Of a DNA stretch of 64,000 nucleotides, positions 32,330 to 42,055 are shown in pieces. Source of the stretch: Klebsiella quasivariicola. Lineage in GTDB: Bacteria > Pseudomonadota > Gammaproteobacteria > Enterobacterales > Enterobacteriaceae. The translations under genes and the position numbers were made by a program. Position 1 is the stretch's first letter. Each line of letters begins with the position of its first letter. Location of the stretch: the NCBI RefSeq assembly GCF_002269255.1, contig NZ_CP022823.1:372001-436000 (forward strand), written 5' to 3'. Under the pieces are notes generated by a model. That model saw nothing but the letters and a program-made list of their open reading frames with translations. It searched no databases and was not told the DNA's origin.

Positions 32330-33550
32330 ATGGCAACTGAACAACCGGCAATCACCCGCGCCACATTCGATGAAGTTATTTTGCCAATTTATGCACCGGC
32401 AGAATTCATCCCTGTGAAGGGGAAAGGCAGCCGCGTCTGGGATCAGCAGGGCAAAGAGTATGTCGATTTCGCCGGTGGCATCGCGGTGACGGCCCTCGGC
32501 CATTGCCACCCGGCGCTGGTGGCGGCGCTGCACGAGCAGGGCGAAACGCTCTGGCACACCAGCAACGTCTTTACCAATGAGCCTGCGCTGCGCCTGGGGC
32601 GTAAGCTTGTCGATGCCACCTTCGCCGAGCGCGTAGTGTTTATGAATTCCGGCACCGAAGCCAATGAAACGGCTTTCAAGCTGGCGCGTCACTATGCGGT
32701 AACCCGCCATAGCCCGTATAAAACCAAAATTATTGCCTTCCATAATGCCTTCCATGGCCGCTCCCTGTTTACCGTTTCCGTCGGCGGGCAGCCGAAGTAC
32801 TCCGATGGTTTTGGCCCGAAACCGGCGGATATTGTCCATGTTCCCTTCAACGATCTGCAGGCGGTAAAAGCGGTGATGGATGACCACACCTGTGCGGTGG
32901 TGGTGGAGCCGATTCAGGGCGAGGGGGGGGTGACCGCGGCCACGCCGGCCTTCCTGCAGGGATTGCGTGAGCTGTGCGATCAGCACCAGGCGCTGCTCGT
33001 CTTTGATGAAGTGCAGTGCGGTATGGGGCGTACCGGATCGCTGTTCGCCTATATGCACTATGGCGTAACCCCGGATATCCTGACCAGCGCCAAAGCGCTC
33101 GGCGGCGGCTTCCCGGTCAGCGCCATGCTGACCACCCACGAGATCGCCAGCGCCTTCCATGCGGGCTCCCATGGTTCAACCTACGGCGGCAACCCGCTGG
33201 CCTGCGCGGTCGCCAACGCGGCCTTCGATCTGATTAATACCCCAGCAGTGCTGGATGGCGTGAACGCGAAACGCGATCTGTTCGTCAAACACCTGCAGCA
33301 GCTGGATGCCGAGTTTGATCTGTTCAGTGATATTCGCGGAATGGGGCTGCTGATTGGCGCCGAACTCAAGCCGCAGCACAAAGGTCGCGCGCGTGATTTC
33401 CTGTATGCCGCTGCCGATGCCGGCGTCATGGTGCTCAACGCCGGGCCGGACGTGATGCGGTTTGTTCCCTCGCTGATCATCGACGAGCAGGATATTGCCG
33501 AAGGGATGGCGCGCTTTGCCCAGGCCGTGGCAAAGGTGATTAACGGCTGA
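32330..33550 (+). CDS. argD: Acetylornithine/succinyldiaminopimelate aminotransferase
   Basis: ArgD is a PLP enzyme that acts in arginine synthesis (N-acetylornithine) and in lysine synthesis (succinyl-diaminopimelate). The 406-residue class III aminotransferase shows NSGTEANETAFKLAR, FHGRSLFTVS, DEVQCGMGRTG and the PLP lysine Lys255 in TSAKALGGGFP. Expression should be repressed by ArgR at the tandem boxes just upstream. Its end overlaps convergent yhfK by 11 bases. Confidence 0.96.
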   Translation: MATEQPAITRATFDEVILPIYAPAEFIPVKGKGSRVWDQQGKEYVDFAGGIAVTALGHCHPALVAALHEQGETLWHTSNVFTNEPALRLGRKLVDATFAERVVFMNSGTEANETAFKLARHYAVTRHSPYKTKIIAFHNAFHGRSLFTVSVGGQPKYSDGFGPKPADIVHVPFNDLQAVKAVMDDHTCAVVVEPIQGEGGVTAATPAFLQGLRELCDQHQALLVFDEVQCGMGRTGSLFAYMHYGVTPDILTSAKALGGGFPVSAMLTTHEIASAFHAGSHGSTYGGNPLACAVANAAFDLINTPAVLDGVNAKRDLFVKHLQQLDAEFDLFSDIRGMGLLIGAELKPQHKGRARDFLYAAADAGVMVLNAGPDVMRFVPSLIIDEQDIAEGMARFAQAVAKVING

Positions 33551-35618
33551 TCTTACGCAGCCAGATGCCGTGATGCGGCCGCTGACGCCATGCCACTGAC
33601 GAAATGGTATGCATGGTGTTCAGATGGCCCAGAATGCGTTGCAGATGCTGCTCCAGAGTGCTTAACGGACCGACTGGCACCTCGCTTTCCGGCGACTCCA
33701 TAATATTGGCATCCCCTGCGCTGCCGGGGCCATCGCTGTCCAGCCGCTGCTGACAGCGCTGCAGGGCAATCTCACAGGATTCGAGATAGCGCTGAGCAAG
33801 ATCCGGGGTGAGCATCGTATGCTCCCGGGCCAGGGTGGTTATGGCGTTGATGTGTTCGACGATAAACTGGCTGTGCGTTACCCACAGCTTCATATCTTCC
33901 AGATAGTGGGTATTAAACCCGGGTTCCTGCATCGCCTGATTCAGGGAGTTATAGAGCGCGTTATGCGCCTGGTTGACGCGCATGCGTTGATAGGCCAGCG
34001 CGGGCGCTTTCGGGTCGGGGCTGAGGATCAGGCGAATCGCCTGCTGGTCGGCCTCCAGCGCATCGTGGGCGTTTTTTTTCAGCAGGCCGCTCTGCCACTG
34101 CGGCCACAGCCAGACCATCCCGCCGAAGGCGATCAGGCAGCCGATAATCGTGTCAATCAGTCGGGCGATAATAAACTGTTCCCCGTTGAGCGTCAGCAGT
34201 TGCAGGGTATACACCGCCGTCACCGTAAAGCCTACCATCGCCCAGCCATAATGTTTGCGGATGATCAGATAGCTAAGTAGGGTGATCAGCAGCATCCCGC
34301 TCAGGGTATAGCTCTCCGGAACGTGAAAGTGCAACGTCAGTCCGGCGATGATCAGGCCGGCGAGCGTTCCCGCCGCCCGGTGGACAATTCGCACCCGCGT
34401 GGCGCCATAGCCGTTCTGGGTGACGAAGAGTACGGTCATCAGGATCCAGTAGGGCTTCGGCAAATGCAGGGCGTTACCCATCAGGCTGGCGATGCTCAGC
34501 ATCACGCTGATGCGGGCGGCATTGCGCAGTGCGGGTGATTTCAGCGACAGATAGTTCTTTAGCGCGGGAAACAGCGGTAAACGACGCTCTTTGTCGGCCA
34601 TCAGATCCCGGGCATACAGGGGGCGCTGGGTATGCAGCACCCGGGCGATGCGGCTGAAGTGCCAGGCGCAGAAGTGGCCGACCGGGTTATCCGGATGTTG
34701 CCTGGCGATCTTTTCCAGAGCCTCGATCTGTTTATCCATTTGAAAGCGCTGCGGGAAGCGATGATAGAGCATGTCATCCGCCAGCACCCGCAGGCGGGCG
34801 GCGACGGTTTGCGCATTCCAGCGGATCACCGCTTCGGCATGGCTGCGTTCCACCAGCTTTTGCACCTCTTCCGGCTGATGCAGGCTAACCGAAATATGCT
34901 CCTGCAGATCCAGCCCCATCTGGAACGCCCGCAGCAGGCGCTTGTGGTCGTTACGCTGGTTGGCGGCCAACATATGCATCTGCTGATAGCACTGGGTGAT
35001 CAAATCGACCACCTTCTGCTGACGGGTGAGCAGCGGCGGCAGGGAGGTCGTCGGATCGGTATGCTGGGTCAACAGACTGTATTTGGCTTCACAATAGTCG
35101 GCCAGCTCCCGGTAAAGCAGGCTGAGCGACTCCCGCAGCGGCTGTTCGCGCCACAGCCAAAACCAGAACCAGTTAAACACGCCGTACCACAGCGTACCGA
35201 AGGCGTAGATTAGCAGCGGCTCCCAGATGGGCATATTGCCCGCCAGGCTCAGGGTAAAGATGGCGGCGATCAGCGATGCGGGCAGCAGACGCGCATGCAG
35301 CGAACTGATTTCCGCAGTGACGCCAAGCAAAAGCGCCAGACCGCTAAGGATAAGCGGCAGGGGAATCGCCTGGGCGAGCAGCAACTGTACCACCAGGCTG
35401 CATCCGGCAAACAGGCAGCCGCCGATAATCAGGCGTTTGAAAAAGCGCTTATGCGGGGTATCAAGACCGGCAATATTGCAGCAGGCGGGGACTAAGGAAA
35501 ACAGCAGTCCCTGCTGGAGATGGCCGAGCAGAAGACCGATGGCCACAGGCAGACACAGCACCAGCGTTTGCCGCAGTGCATAGTTGACTTCCGGGTGGTA
35601 AATCAGCCTGCGCCACAT
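33540..35618 (-). CDS. yhfK: YhfK, YccS/FUSC-family inner-membrane protein
   Basis: The protein belongs to the YccS/YhfK group of fusaric-acid-resistance-like (FUSC) membrane proteins; no substrate is established. The 692-residue sequence has an N-terminal cluster of hydrophobic segments (about 15-155), a long soluble helical region (about 160-385), and a second membrane cluster (about 390-520) followed by a soluble tail, the twofold layout of this family. It is downstream of crp on the same strand but separated by a terminator, and overlaps argD tail to tail. Confidence 0.9.
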   Translation of the reverse strand: MWRRLIYHPEVNYALRQTLVLCLPVAIGLLLGHLQQGLLFSLVPACCNIAGLDTPHKRFFKRLIIGGCLFAGCSLVVQLLLAQAIPLPLILSGLALLLGVTAEISSLHARLLPASLIAAIFTLSLAGNMPIWEPLLIYAFGTLWYGVFNWFWFWLWREQPLRESLSLLYRELADYCEAKYSLLTQHTDPTTSLPPLLTRQQKVVDLITQCYQQMHMLAANQRNDHKRLLRAFQMGLDLQEHISVSLHQPEEVQKLVERSHAEAVIRWNAQTVAARLRVLADDMLYHRFPQRFQMDKQIEALEKIARQHPDNPVGHFCAWHFSRIARVLHTQRPLYARDLMADKERRLPLFPALKNYLSLKSPALRNAARISVMLSIASLMGNALHLPKPYWILMTVLFVTQNGYGATRVRIVHRAAGTLAGLIIAGLTLHFHVPESYTLSGMLLITLLSYLIIRKHYGWAMVGFTVTAVYTLQLLTLNGEQFIIARLIDTIIGCLIAFGGMVWLWPQWQSGLLKKNAHDALEADQQAIRLILSPDPKAPALAYQRMRVNQAHNALYNSLNQAMQEPGFNTHYLEDMKLWVTHSQFIVEHINAITTLAREHTMLTPDLAQRYLESCEIALQRCQQRLDSDGPGSAGDANIMESPESEVPVGPLSTLEQHLQRILGHLNTMHTISSVAWRQRPHHGIWLRKISR

Positions 35619-35622
35619 GAGG

Positions 35623-35660
35623 GAAAAACAAAAACGGCGTACTGCAGGAGCAATACGCCG
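35623..35660 (-). terminator. Intrinsic terminator of crp
   Basis: On the minus strand the arms CGGCGTA and TACGCCG (35635-35660) form a seven-base stem followed by TTTTTGTTTTT. It lies 10 bases after the crp stop and just before the yhfK start. Confidence 0.85.
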
Positions 35661-35669
35661 CTTAGCAAC

Positions 35670-36302
35670 TTAACGGGTGCCGTAGACGACGATGGTTTTA
35701 CCGTGGGCGGAAATCAGGTTCTGATCTTCCAGCATTTTCAAAATACGGCCAACCGTTTCACGAGAGCAGCCGACGATCTGACCAATTTCCTGACGGGTAA
35801 TTTTAATTTGCATACCGTCCGGGTGGGTCATGGCATCCGGTTGCTTCGCCAGGTTCAGCAGCGTCTGGGCGATACGGCCCGTCACGTCGAGGAAGGCGAG
35901 GTTGCCCACTTTCTCAGACGTGACCTGCAGACGGCGAGCCATTTGCGAAGAGAGACGCATCAGAATGTCCGGGTTAACCTGGATCAGCTGACGGAATTTC
36001 TTATAAGAGATTTCGGCCACTTCACATGCGGTTTTCGCCCGTACCCAGGCGCTACGCTCCTGACCCTCTTCAAACAGGCCTAATTCACCGATGAAATCGC
36101 CCTGGTTGAGGTAGGAGAGGATCATCTCTTTACCTTCTTCATCCTTGATGAGTACAGCCACGGAGCCTTTAACGATGTAGTACAGCGTTTCTGCTTTCTC
36201 ACCCTGGTGGATCAGCGTGCTTTTTGATGGGTACTTATGAATGTGGCAATGAGACAAGAACCATTCAAGGGTAGGGTCTGTTTGCGGTTTGCCAAGCACC
36301 AT
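35670..36302 (-). CDS. crp: cAMP receptor protein CRP
   Basis: CRP is the global cAMP-dependent regulator of carbon-source genes. The 210-residue protein has the cyclic-nucleotide domain (about 1-135) with the cAMP-binding GELGLFEEGQERSAWVRA, the dimerisation helix, and a winged-helix C-terminal domain with the recognition helix in RQEIGQIVGCSRETVGRI. It is essentially identical to E. coli CRP. Its targets in this window probably include sites before ppiA, pckA and its own promoter. Confidence 0.99.
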   Translation of the reverse strand: MVLGKPQTDPTLEWFLSHCHIHKYPSKSTLIHQGEKAETLYYIVKGSVAVLIKDEEGKEMILSYLNQGDFIGELGLFEEGQERSAWVRAKTACEVAEISYKKFRQLIQVNPDILMRLSSQMARRLQVTSEKVGNLAFLDVTGRIAQTLLNLAKQPDAMTHPDGMQIKITRQEIGQIVGCSRETVGRILKMLEDQNLISAHGKTIVVYGTR

Positions 36303-36608
36303 GCGCGGTTATCCTCTGTTATAAGCTATCTCCGGGCGCCGACACTACACGGCGTCCGGGCATGCAATCGTATTGTTTCCCTATACCTGGGAAGCTGGCT
36401 GATGATTTTTCGACAGCCCGTAATGTGAACTCCTCTGCATACATGCAGTACATCAATGTAATACTGTAGCATCCAGACTGTTTTAGCATAGCTTTCGCCG
36501 CATGTCTCCTGGTGTCTCGCTTCAGCATGACGCAGGTCGCCTTCCGTTGCGAGAATTGTTATGTGCGCGTAATCTGACAGGAATATTGCGATACTGGAGT
36601 TAAATTTT
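36303..36608. promoter_or_regulatory. crp/yhfA divergent region with long crp leader
   Basis: The 306-base spacer resembles the E. coli crp control region: the stretch at about 36420-36495 is strongly conserved with the E. coli crp promoter and contains TGTGA at 36424-36428 in the position of the autoregulatory CRP site. The crp transcript would carry a leader of roughly 160 bases. The yhfA start has no obvious strong ribosome site. I see no small gene. Confidence 0.7.
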
Positions 36609-37013
36609 ATGCAAGCGCGTGTGAAATGGGTAGAAGGGTTAACCTTTATCGGGGAGTCCGCATCGGGACACCAGATTCTGATGGATGGCAACTCCGGGGA
36701 TAAGGCTCCCAGCCCGATGGAGATGGTGCTAATGGCGGCGGGCGGTTGCAGCGCGATCGATGTGGTCTCCATATTGCAAAAAGGTCGCCACGACGTGACC
36801 AACTGCGAAGTGAAGCTGACCTCTGAGCGCCGCGAAGAGGCGCCGCGTCTGTTCACGCATATTAATCTGCACTTTATCGTGACCGGTAAGGCGCTGAAAG
36901 ATGCCGCCGTCTCCCGGGCAGTGGATCTGTCGGCAGAGAAATACTGCTCGGTGGCGCTGATGCTGGAAAAAGCGGTGAAGATCACCCACTCCTATGAAGT
37001 GATCGAGGCATAG
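36609..37013 (+). CDS. yhfA: OsmC-family protein YhfA
   Basis: YhfA belongs to the OsmC/Ohr fold, a family that includes peroxide reductases; the role of YhfA itself is not established. The 134-residue protein has the N-terminal strand region, the central helix MEMVLMAAGGCSAIDVVSIL with the single family-type cysteine, and the C-terminal segment AEKYCSVALMLEKAVKITHSY with a second cysteine, so both Ohr-type cysteines may be present. Divergent from crp. Confidence 0.92.
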   Translation: MQARVKWVEGLTFIGESASGHQILMDGNSGDKAPSPMEMVLMAAGGCSAIDVVSILQKGRHDVTNCEVKLTSERREEAPRLFTHINLHFIVTGKALKDAAVSRAVDLSAEKYCSVALMLEKAVKITHSYEVIEA

Positions 37014-37040
37014 TCTTTGCCTGCTGTTGTATCAAATCTC

Positions 37041-37066
37041 AACCCCGGCCTGACCGGGGTTTTTTC
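37041..37066. terminator. Intrinsic terminator between yhfA and prkB
   Basis: AACCCCGG-CCTGA-CCGGGGTT type stem followed by TTTTTT lies between convergent yhfA and prkB. The T tract is on the yhfA side of reading. Confidence 0.88.
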
Positions 37067-37068
37067 GG

Positions 37069-37938
37069 TTAGCCGATCTTACGACCTTCCATCAGGCGCT
37101 CGACCAGCGGCGTCATGATAAGCTCCATCGCCAGCCCCATTTTACCGCCCGGCACCACCAGGGTGTTCATGTGCGAGATAAACGACCCCTGCAGCATCGC
37201 CAGCAGCCACGGGAAGTCGATATTCTGCAGATTGCGGAAATGGATCACCACAAAGCTCTCGTCCAGCGAGGGGATCGCTTTGGCGGCAAACGGGTTGGAG
37301 GTATCCACCGTCGGCACGCGCTGAAAGTTGATATGGGTACGGGAAAATTGCGGCGTAATGAAGTTGATGTAGTCTTCCATCGAGCGGACGACCGAGTCCA
37401 TCACCGCCTCGCGGGAGTGGCCGCGCTCGCTGGTGTCGCGAATTAGCTTTTGGATCCACTCGAGGTTAACGATAGGCACCACGCCGACCAGCAGGTCGAC
37501 CTGGCTGGCCACATCATGTTGCGGTGTGACAACCCCGCCGTGCAGCCCCTCATAGAACAGCACATCCGTCGGCTCTGGCAGCGGCTGCCAGGGAGTGAAG
37601 GTCCCCGGCACCTGATTCCACGGTACGGCTTCGTCATAGGTGTGCAGGTATTTCCGCGACTGGCCTTTTCCGTGGCGGCCATAGTCGACAAAGGTCTGCT
37701 CCAGCAGGCCGAAGTCGTTCGCCTCGGGGCCAAAGTAGCTGATATGTTTGCCCTGATCCCGCGCCTTGCGGATCGCCATGTCCATTTCCGGGCGGGTGTA
37801 GCGATGAAAGCTGTCGCCTTCCACCTCCGCGGCGTGCAGGTTTAGCTGCGCGAAGATTTTGCGAAAGGCAAGGCTGGTGGTGGTAGTGCCCGCGCCGCTG
37901 GAGCCCGTGACGGCGATCACCGGATGTTTGGCAGACAT
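37069..37938 (-). CDS. prkB: Phosphoribulokinase-like protein PrkB
   Basis: PrkB resembles phosphoribulokinase; no Calvin-cycle genes are present here, and its physiological substrate in enterobacteria is unknown. The 289-residue protein has the P-loop VTGSSGAGTTTTS near the N terminus, the EGDSFHRYTRPEMD segment and FYEGLHGGVVTP. It is last in yheT-yheU-prkB, 36 bases after yheU. Confidence 0.93.
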   Translation of the reverse strand: MSAKHPVIAVTGSSGAGTTTTSLAFRKIFAQLNLHAAEVEGDSFHRYTRPEMDMAIRKARDQGKHISYFGPEANDFGLLEQTFVDYGRHGKGQSRKYLHTYDEAVPWNQVPGTFTPWQPLPEPTDVLFYEGLHGGVVTPQHDVASQVDLLVGVVPIVNLEWIQKLIRDTSERGHSREAVMDSVVRSMEDYINFITPQFSRTHINFQRVPTVDTSNPFAAKAIPSLDESFVVIHFRNLQNIDFPWLLAMLQGSFISHMNTLVVPGGKMGLAMELIMTPLVERLMEGRKIG

Positions 37939-37974
37939 AACAACTCCCTGGTTAAACGATGTAGTGGCGTCGCC

Positions 37975-38193
37975 TTAGCCGTTAAACAGCGCGCGCGGCA
38001 TAATATTGACCGTCTCATGCAGTTCCGACCACACAAGGACCGCCTCTCCGCGTTTCAGCTGCTGTTTTACATCGGCGACTTTATCGGCAAGTGAACGTTC
38101 ATGTTCACCATAATCGGTGCCTTCACGTAACACAAAGCTTTCAATCAGGTTATCCAGCGTTTCGGGATCCAGATCCTGCCAGGGAATAATCAT
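37975..38193 (-). CDS. yheU: UPF0270 protein YheU
   Basis: A 72-residue protein of unknown function that matches E. coli YheU (MIIPWQDLDPETL, LIESFVLREGTDYGEHE, LVWSELHETVNIMPR). Its ATG overlaps the yheT stop as ATGA, so the two are coupled. I see no catalytic motif. The frame is open 18 codons upstream but only the MIIPWQ start matches the family. Confidence 0.92.
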   Translation of the reverse strand: MIIPWQDLDPETLDNLIESFVLREGTDYGEHERSLADKVADVKQQLKRGEAVLVWSELHETVNIMPRALFNG

Positions 38194-39212
38194 ATGGGGA
38201 CCTCCAGCCAACGGTTTAACCAGTCCGGGATGCGTCTTTCCAGCCACATCTCCGGCTTACGCAGGGTGCCGCCGACGAAACCAACGTGACCGCCTTGCTC
38301 AGTTAACTGATACTCAACGTTCGCCGGCAGTTGCTCCTGCGGCGGTATGGAGTGGTGGTCCATAAACGGATCGTCTTTCGCGTGAATGATTAGCGTCGGC
38401 TTAGTGATATCGCTGAGCCGCGGCATGGCGCTGCATTGTCGGTAATAATCCAGCGCATCGGCGAAGCCATGGATTTTCGCGGTGATCATATCGTCAAATT
38501 CCCGGATGCGGCGCATCCCTTTGAGTTGACGTAAATCGACGGGCAGTGAGCCCGGATACGCTTTCAGCTTGCGTGAGGCGTTGGCTTTTAACAGGTTGAG
38601 CAAATAGCGCTGATAAACCCGCGAGAAGCCCTTATCCATATGATAGCTGCAGGCTTCCAGCATAAAAGGCGCGGAGACGATCACCGCGGCATCCAGCGGG
38701 CAGCGGTCGCCTTCTTCTGCCAGCAGGCAGCCCAGCATATTGCCGCCCAGTGAATAGCCGACGGCCGCGGTCGGCGCGGGGCCAAACTCGCGCTGTAGCC
38801 AGTGCAGAAACCAGGTGCCATCTTCCGTTTCACCGGAGTGATAGATGCGGTGATTGCGGTTAGGTTCGCCGCTGCAGCCGCGAAAATGCATGACTACGCC
38901 CAGCCAGCCGCGCTGCATCGCCGCGTGGATCAGACCATGGGCGTACGGGCTGTGCAGACTGCCTTCCAGACCATGAAACACGACCAGGCGCGGCTTATGT
39001 TGCGCCTGGTGCGGGTCTTCGCTCCAGGCCAGATCGACAAAATCGCCGTCCGGCAGCTCAAGGCGCTGCCAGTGCGGAGTGAAGCGCAATTTACGGCGGA
39101 TCAGCCGCGGCAGCATGGTTTGCAGATGACGATTGCCCACGCCGCGCATCGGATGGAACTCACGCGAATCGTTTTCGGGGGGCGTCATATCTGTGGGGAT
39201 GATTTCAACCAT
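38190..39212 (-). CDS. yheT: Alpha/beta-hydrolase YheT
   Basis: YheT is an alpha/beta-hydrolase of the ABHD/esterase group with no firm substrate. The 340-residue protein shows the nucleophile elbow VGYSLGGNMLGC, the acid in IHAKDDPFMDH, and the base in GGHVGFVGG, so the catalytic triad is complete. I start at MVEIIPTDM, which gives the E. coli length. It is the first gene of yheT-yheU-prkB. Confidence 0.92.
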   Translation of the reverse strand: MVEIIPTDMTPPENDSREFHPMRGVGNRHLQTMLPRLIRRKLRFTPHWQRLELPDGDFVDLAWSEDPHQAQHKPRLVVFHGLEGSLHSPYAHGLIHAAMQRGWLGVVMHFRGCSGEPNRNHRIYHSGETEDGTWFLHWLQREFGPAPTAAVGYSLGGNMLGCLLAEEGDRCPLDAAVIVSAPFMLEACSYHMDKGFSRVYQRYLLNLLKANASRKLKAYPGSLPVDLRQLKGMRRIREFDDMITAKIHGFADALDYYRQCSAMPRLSDITKPTLIIHAKDDPFMDHHSIPPQEQLPANVEYQLTEQGGHVGFVGGTLRKPEMWLERRIPDWLNRWLEVPI

Positions 39213-39413
39213 AGCACCAGAACAATTAATAAACGTGATGATGACTATACCGCGCAGGGCGCGCACAGGTTAGCCAATATGTGGTCTTGTGGCCAGTGAC
39301 GCCAGGTACAGCAAAGACAACCTATTGATGTCACTGATGGCCAGGCCATGGAGAGGGCAGAAACCCACCCTGCCAGCGGCAGCGTACGCGCAGGCAGGAT
39401 GAGGAAGTAAATA

Positions 39414-41318
39414 TTAGCCTTCCTGAAGCATCTGTTCCAGCTGCTCCTGAGCCTCCAGCCAGGCCATTTCGCACTCCTCCAGCCCGGACTTCGCGCTGGC
39501 CTGCTGCTGCAGGCATTCGGTCAGCTCGGCTTTACGTGAGGCGTCATAAAGCTCACTGTCGCCAAGCTTTTCTTCCGCACTGGCCAACTGTGCGTTGAGC
39601 TTGTCCATCTCTTTTTCCAGGCGGGCGATCTCTTTGCGCAGCGGTTGGGTCTGGCTGCGCAGCTCCGCTTCCCGCCGCTTCTGGTCCTTGCGCGCCTGGG
39701 CGCTGTTGCCGCTCTCTTTTGGCGCCTCGCCGCTCTGGGACTCCTGTTTTTGCGAGTCGCTGAGCCACTGCTGATAATCTTCCAGATCGCCGTCAAACGG
39801 CTCGACTTTACCATCGTGGACGAGGTACAGATCGTCGGTGGTGGAGCGGATCAAGTGGCGATCGTGCGACACGACCACCAGCGCCCCTTCAAAGTCGATC
39901 AGCGCTTCGGTTAAGGCCTGACGCATATCGAGGTCAAGGTGGTTGGTCGGTTCATCGAGCAGCAGCAGGTTAGGGCGCTGCCAGACGATCAGGGCCAGCA
40001 CCAGGCGCGCTTTTTCGCCACCGGAGAAGCGGCGGGTCTCTTCGCTGACCTTATCCCCCTGGAAGCCAAAGCCGCCCAGATAATCGCGCAGCTTCTGCTC
40101 CAGCTCCTGCGGCGCCAGGCGCGCCAGGTGCTGCAGCGGCGACTCATCGGCGCGCAGGAACTCCAGCTGATGCTGGGCAAAGTAGCCGAGCTTGATGCCT
40201 TTCGCGAGGCCGATCTCGCCGCTTACGGGCTGGAGTTCGCCTGCCAGCAGCTTAATCAGCGTCGACTTCCCGGCGCCGTTGCGGCCCAGCAGGCCAATAC
40301 GCGATCCCGGCACCAGGTTGAGCTTGATGGAGTCGAGAATAATACGCTCGCCGTAGCCAGCGCTGACTTTCTCCATCTTCAGCAGCGGGTTAGGCAGGCT
40401 CTCCGGCTGGCGGAAGCTGAAGTGGAACGGGTTATCCACGTGCGCCGGGGCGATAAGCTCCATTCGCTCCAGCATTTTGATACGGCTTTGCGCCTGCTTG
40501 GCCTTGGTGGCCTTAGCGCGGAAGCGATCGATATAGCTTTGCAGATGCGCGACGCGCTGCTGCTGGCTTTCGTACATCGCCTGCTGCTGAGCGAGCCGGG
40601 TGGCGCGCTGCACTTCGAACGAGCTGTAGTTGCCGGTGTACTCAAACATCGTCTGCTGTTCGATATGGATAATTTTGTCGACGATAGGATCGAGAAAATC
40701 GCGATCATGGGAGATCAGGATCAGTGTTCCCGTGTAGCCTTTCAGCCACTTCTCCAGCCAGATCACCGCATCAAGGTCGAGGTGGTTAGTCGGTTCGTCG
40801 AGCAGTAGCAGGTCGGAGCGGCAGATCAGCGCCTGGGCGAGGTTAAGGCGCATACGCCAGCCGCCGGAAAAATCGCTGACCGGCCGCTCAAGCTGTTCAT
40901 TGCTGAACCCCAGACCGTGCAGCAGGCTGGCGGCGCGGGAACGGATGGTCCAGGCGTCGATGGCGTCCAGCTTACCGTGGACGGTGGCGATAGCATGGCC
41001 ATCGTTGCGTTCGTTAGCCAGCTGGAGCGCGGCCTCCAGCTGGCGGTATTCCCGATCGCCGTCAATGACATAATCGATGGCCGGCTGCGGTAGCGCCGGG
41101 GTTTCCTGATTCACCCAGGCCAGCTGCCAGTTGCCGGGAAAGGTCATACTGCCGCCGTCAGCGCTTATCTCGTTTTTCAAAAGCGATAGCAGCGTCGATT
41201 TCCCGCAGCCGTTTTTACCCACCAGACCGACCTTTTGGCCAGGATTGATGGTAGCGGTGGCGTTGTCCAGCAGGACGCGTACGCCGCGACGAATTTGTAA
41301 CGAGGAGAAAACAATCAT
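39414..41318 (-). CDS. yheS: ABC-F family ATPase YheS
   Basis: YheS is a soluble tandem ATPase of the ABC-F class, members of which act on the ribosome. The 634-residue protein has the first ATPase domain (Walker A GKNGCGKSTLL, signature SGGWRMRLNLAQAL, Walker B LLLLDEPTNHLDLDAV), the Y-box-type linker, the second domain (GRNGAGKSTLI, SGGEKARLVLAL, LLLLDEPTNHLDLDMR), and a C-terminal charged coiled-coil extension (about 530-634). No membrane segment. Divergent from kefG. Confidence 0.96.
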   Translation of the reverse strand: MIVFSSLQIRRGVRVLLDNATATINPGQKVGLVGKNGCGKSTLLSLLKNEISADGGSMTFPGNWQLAWVNQETPALPQPAIDYVIDGDREYRQLEAALQLANERNDGHAIATVHGKLDAIDAWTIRSRAASLLHGLGFSNEQLERPVSDFSGGWRMRLNLAQALICRSDLLLLDEPTNHLDLDAVIWLEKWLKGYTGTLILISHDRDFLDPIVDKIIHIEQQTMFEYTGNYSSFEVQRATRLAQQQAMYESQQQRVAHLQSYIDRFRAKATKAKQAQSRIKMLERMELIAPAHVDNPFHFSFRQPESLPNPLLKMEKVSAGYGERIILDSIKLNLVPGSRIGLLGRNGAGKSTLIKLLAGELQPVSGEIGLAKGIKLGYFAQHQLEFLRADESPLQHLARLAPQELEQKLRDYLGGFGFQGDKVSEETRRFSGGEKARLVLALIVWQRPNLLLLDEPTNHLDLDMRQALTEALIDFEGALVVVSHDRHLIRSTTDDLYLVHDGKVEPFDGDLEDYQQWLSDSQKQESQSGEAPKESGNSAQARKDQKRREAELRSQTQPLRKEIARLEKEMDKLNAQLASAEEKLGDSELYDASRKAELTECLQQQASAKSGLEECEMAWLEAQEQLEQMLQEG

Positions 41319-41491
41319 AAGGCGCCGTATGTTCAGACTATGTTAATTTGTCATTATGATAATGTAGTGTGGAAGCGAATCGCTTCACCGGGCCGCCATG
41401 GTAGCCCAAAACGAAGACGATACACAAAGTCATTCTGGCTGTGTCAAAACGCCGGGGCTGTGCAGGCCGCCAGAAGACCTACGGGAGGGGA

Positions 41492-42055
41492 ATGATGTCT
41501 CAGACAGCGAAAGTGTTGCTGCTGTATGCCCACCCAGAATCTCAGGATTCCGTGGCCAACCGGGTCTTATTAGAGCCGGCCTTACAGTTGCCGAACGTCA
41601 CCGTGCACGATCTCTACGCGCACTATCCGGATTTTTTTATCGATATCGCTCATGAACAGGACCTGCTGCGCCAGCATGAGGTGATCGTTTTCCAGCATCC
41701 TTTATACACCTGGAGCTGTCCGGCACTGCTCAAGGAGTGGCTGGATCGTGTATTAAGCCGCGGCTTCGCCAGCGGCGCTGGGGGGAACCAACTGGCGGGA
41801 AAGTACTGGCGTAGTGTGATCACCACCGGTGAGCCTGAGAGCGCCTACCGTCGCGATGCCAATCGCTATCCAATGAATGATATTTTACGTCCTTTTGAAC
41901 TGACTGCCGGTATGTGTCGTATGCACTGGATGAGCCCTATTATCGTCTACTGGGCACGGCGACAACAGCCAGAGGAGTTGCGCAGCCGCGCCCGGGCCTA
42001 CCGGGACTGGCTGGCCAATCCTGTTGCCGCCGGAGGTGTCCATGGCGGGATCTGA
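41492..42055 (+). CDS. kefG: KefB ancillary quinone oxidoreductase KefG
   Basis: KefG is the flavodoxin-fold partner needed for full activity of the glutathione-gated K+ efflux system KefB. The 187-residue protein has the FMN-binding LLLYAHPESQDSVANR region and the FQHPLYTWSCPALLKEWLDR segment of the NAD(P)H quinone reductase family. Two ATGs are adjacent (41492 and 41495), both served by GGGAGGGG; I use the first as in E. coli. It overlaps the kefB start by 14 bases. Confidence 0.95.
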   Translation: MMSQTAKVLLLYAHPESQDSVANRVLLEPALQLPNVTVHDLYAHYPDFFIDIAHEQDLLRQHEVIVFQHPLYTWSCPALLKEWLDRVLSRGFASGAGGNQLAGKYWRSVITTGEPESAYRRDANRYPMNDILRPFELTAGMCRMHWMSPIIVYWARRQQPEELRSRARAYRDWLANPVAAGGVHGGI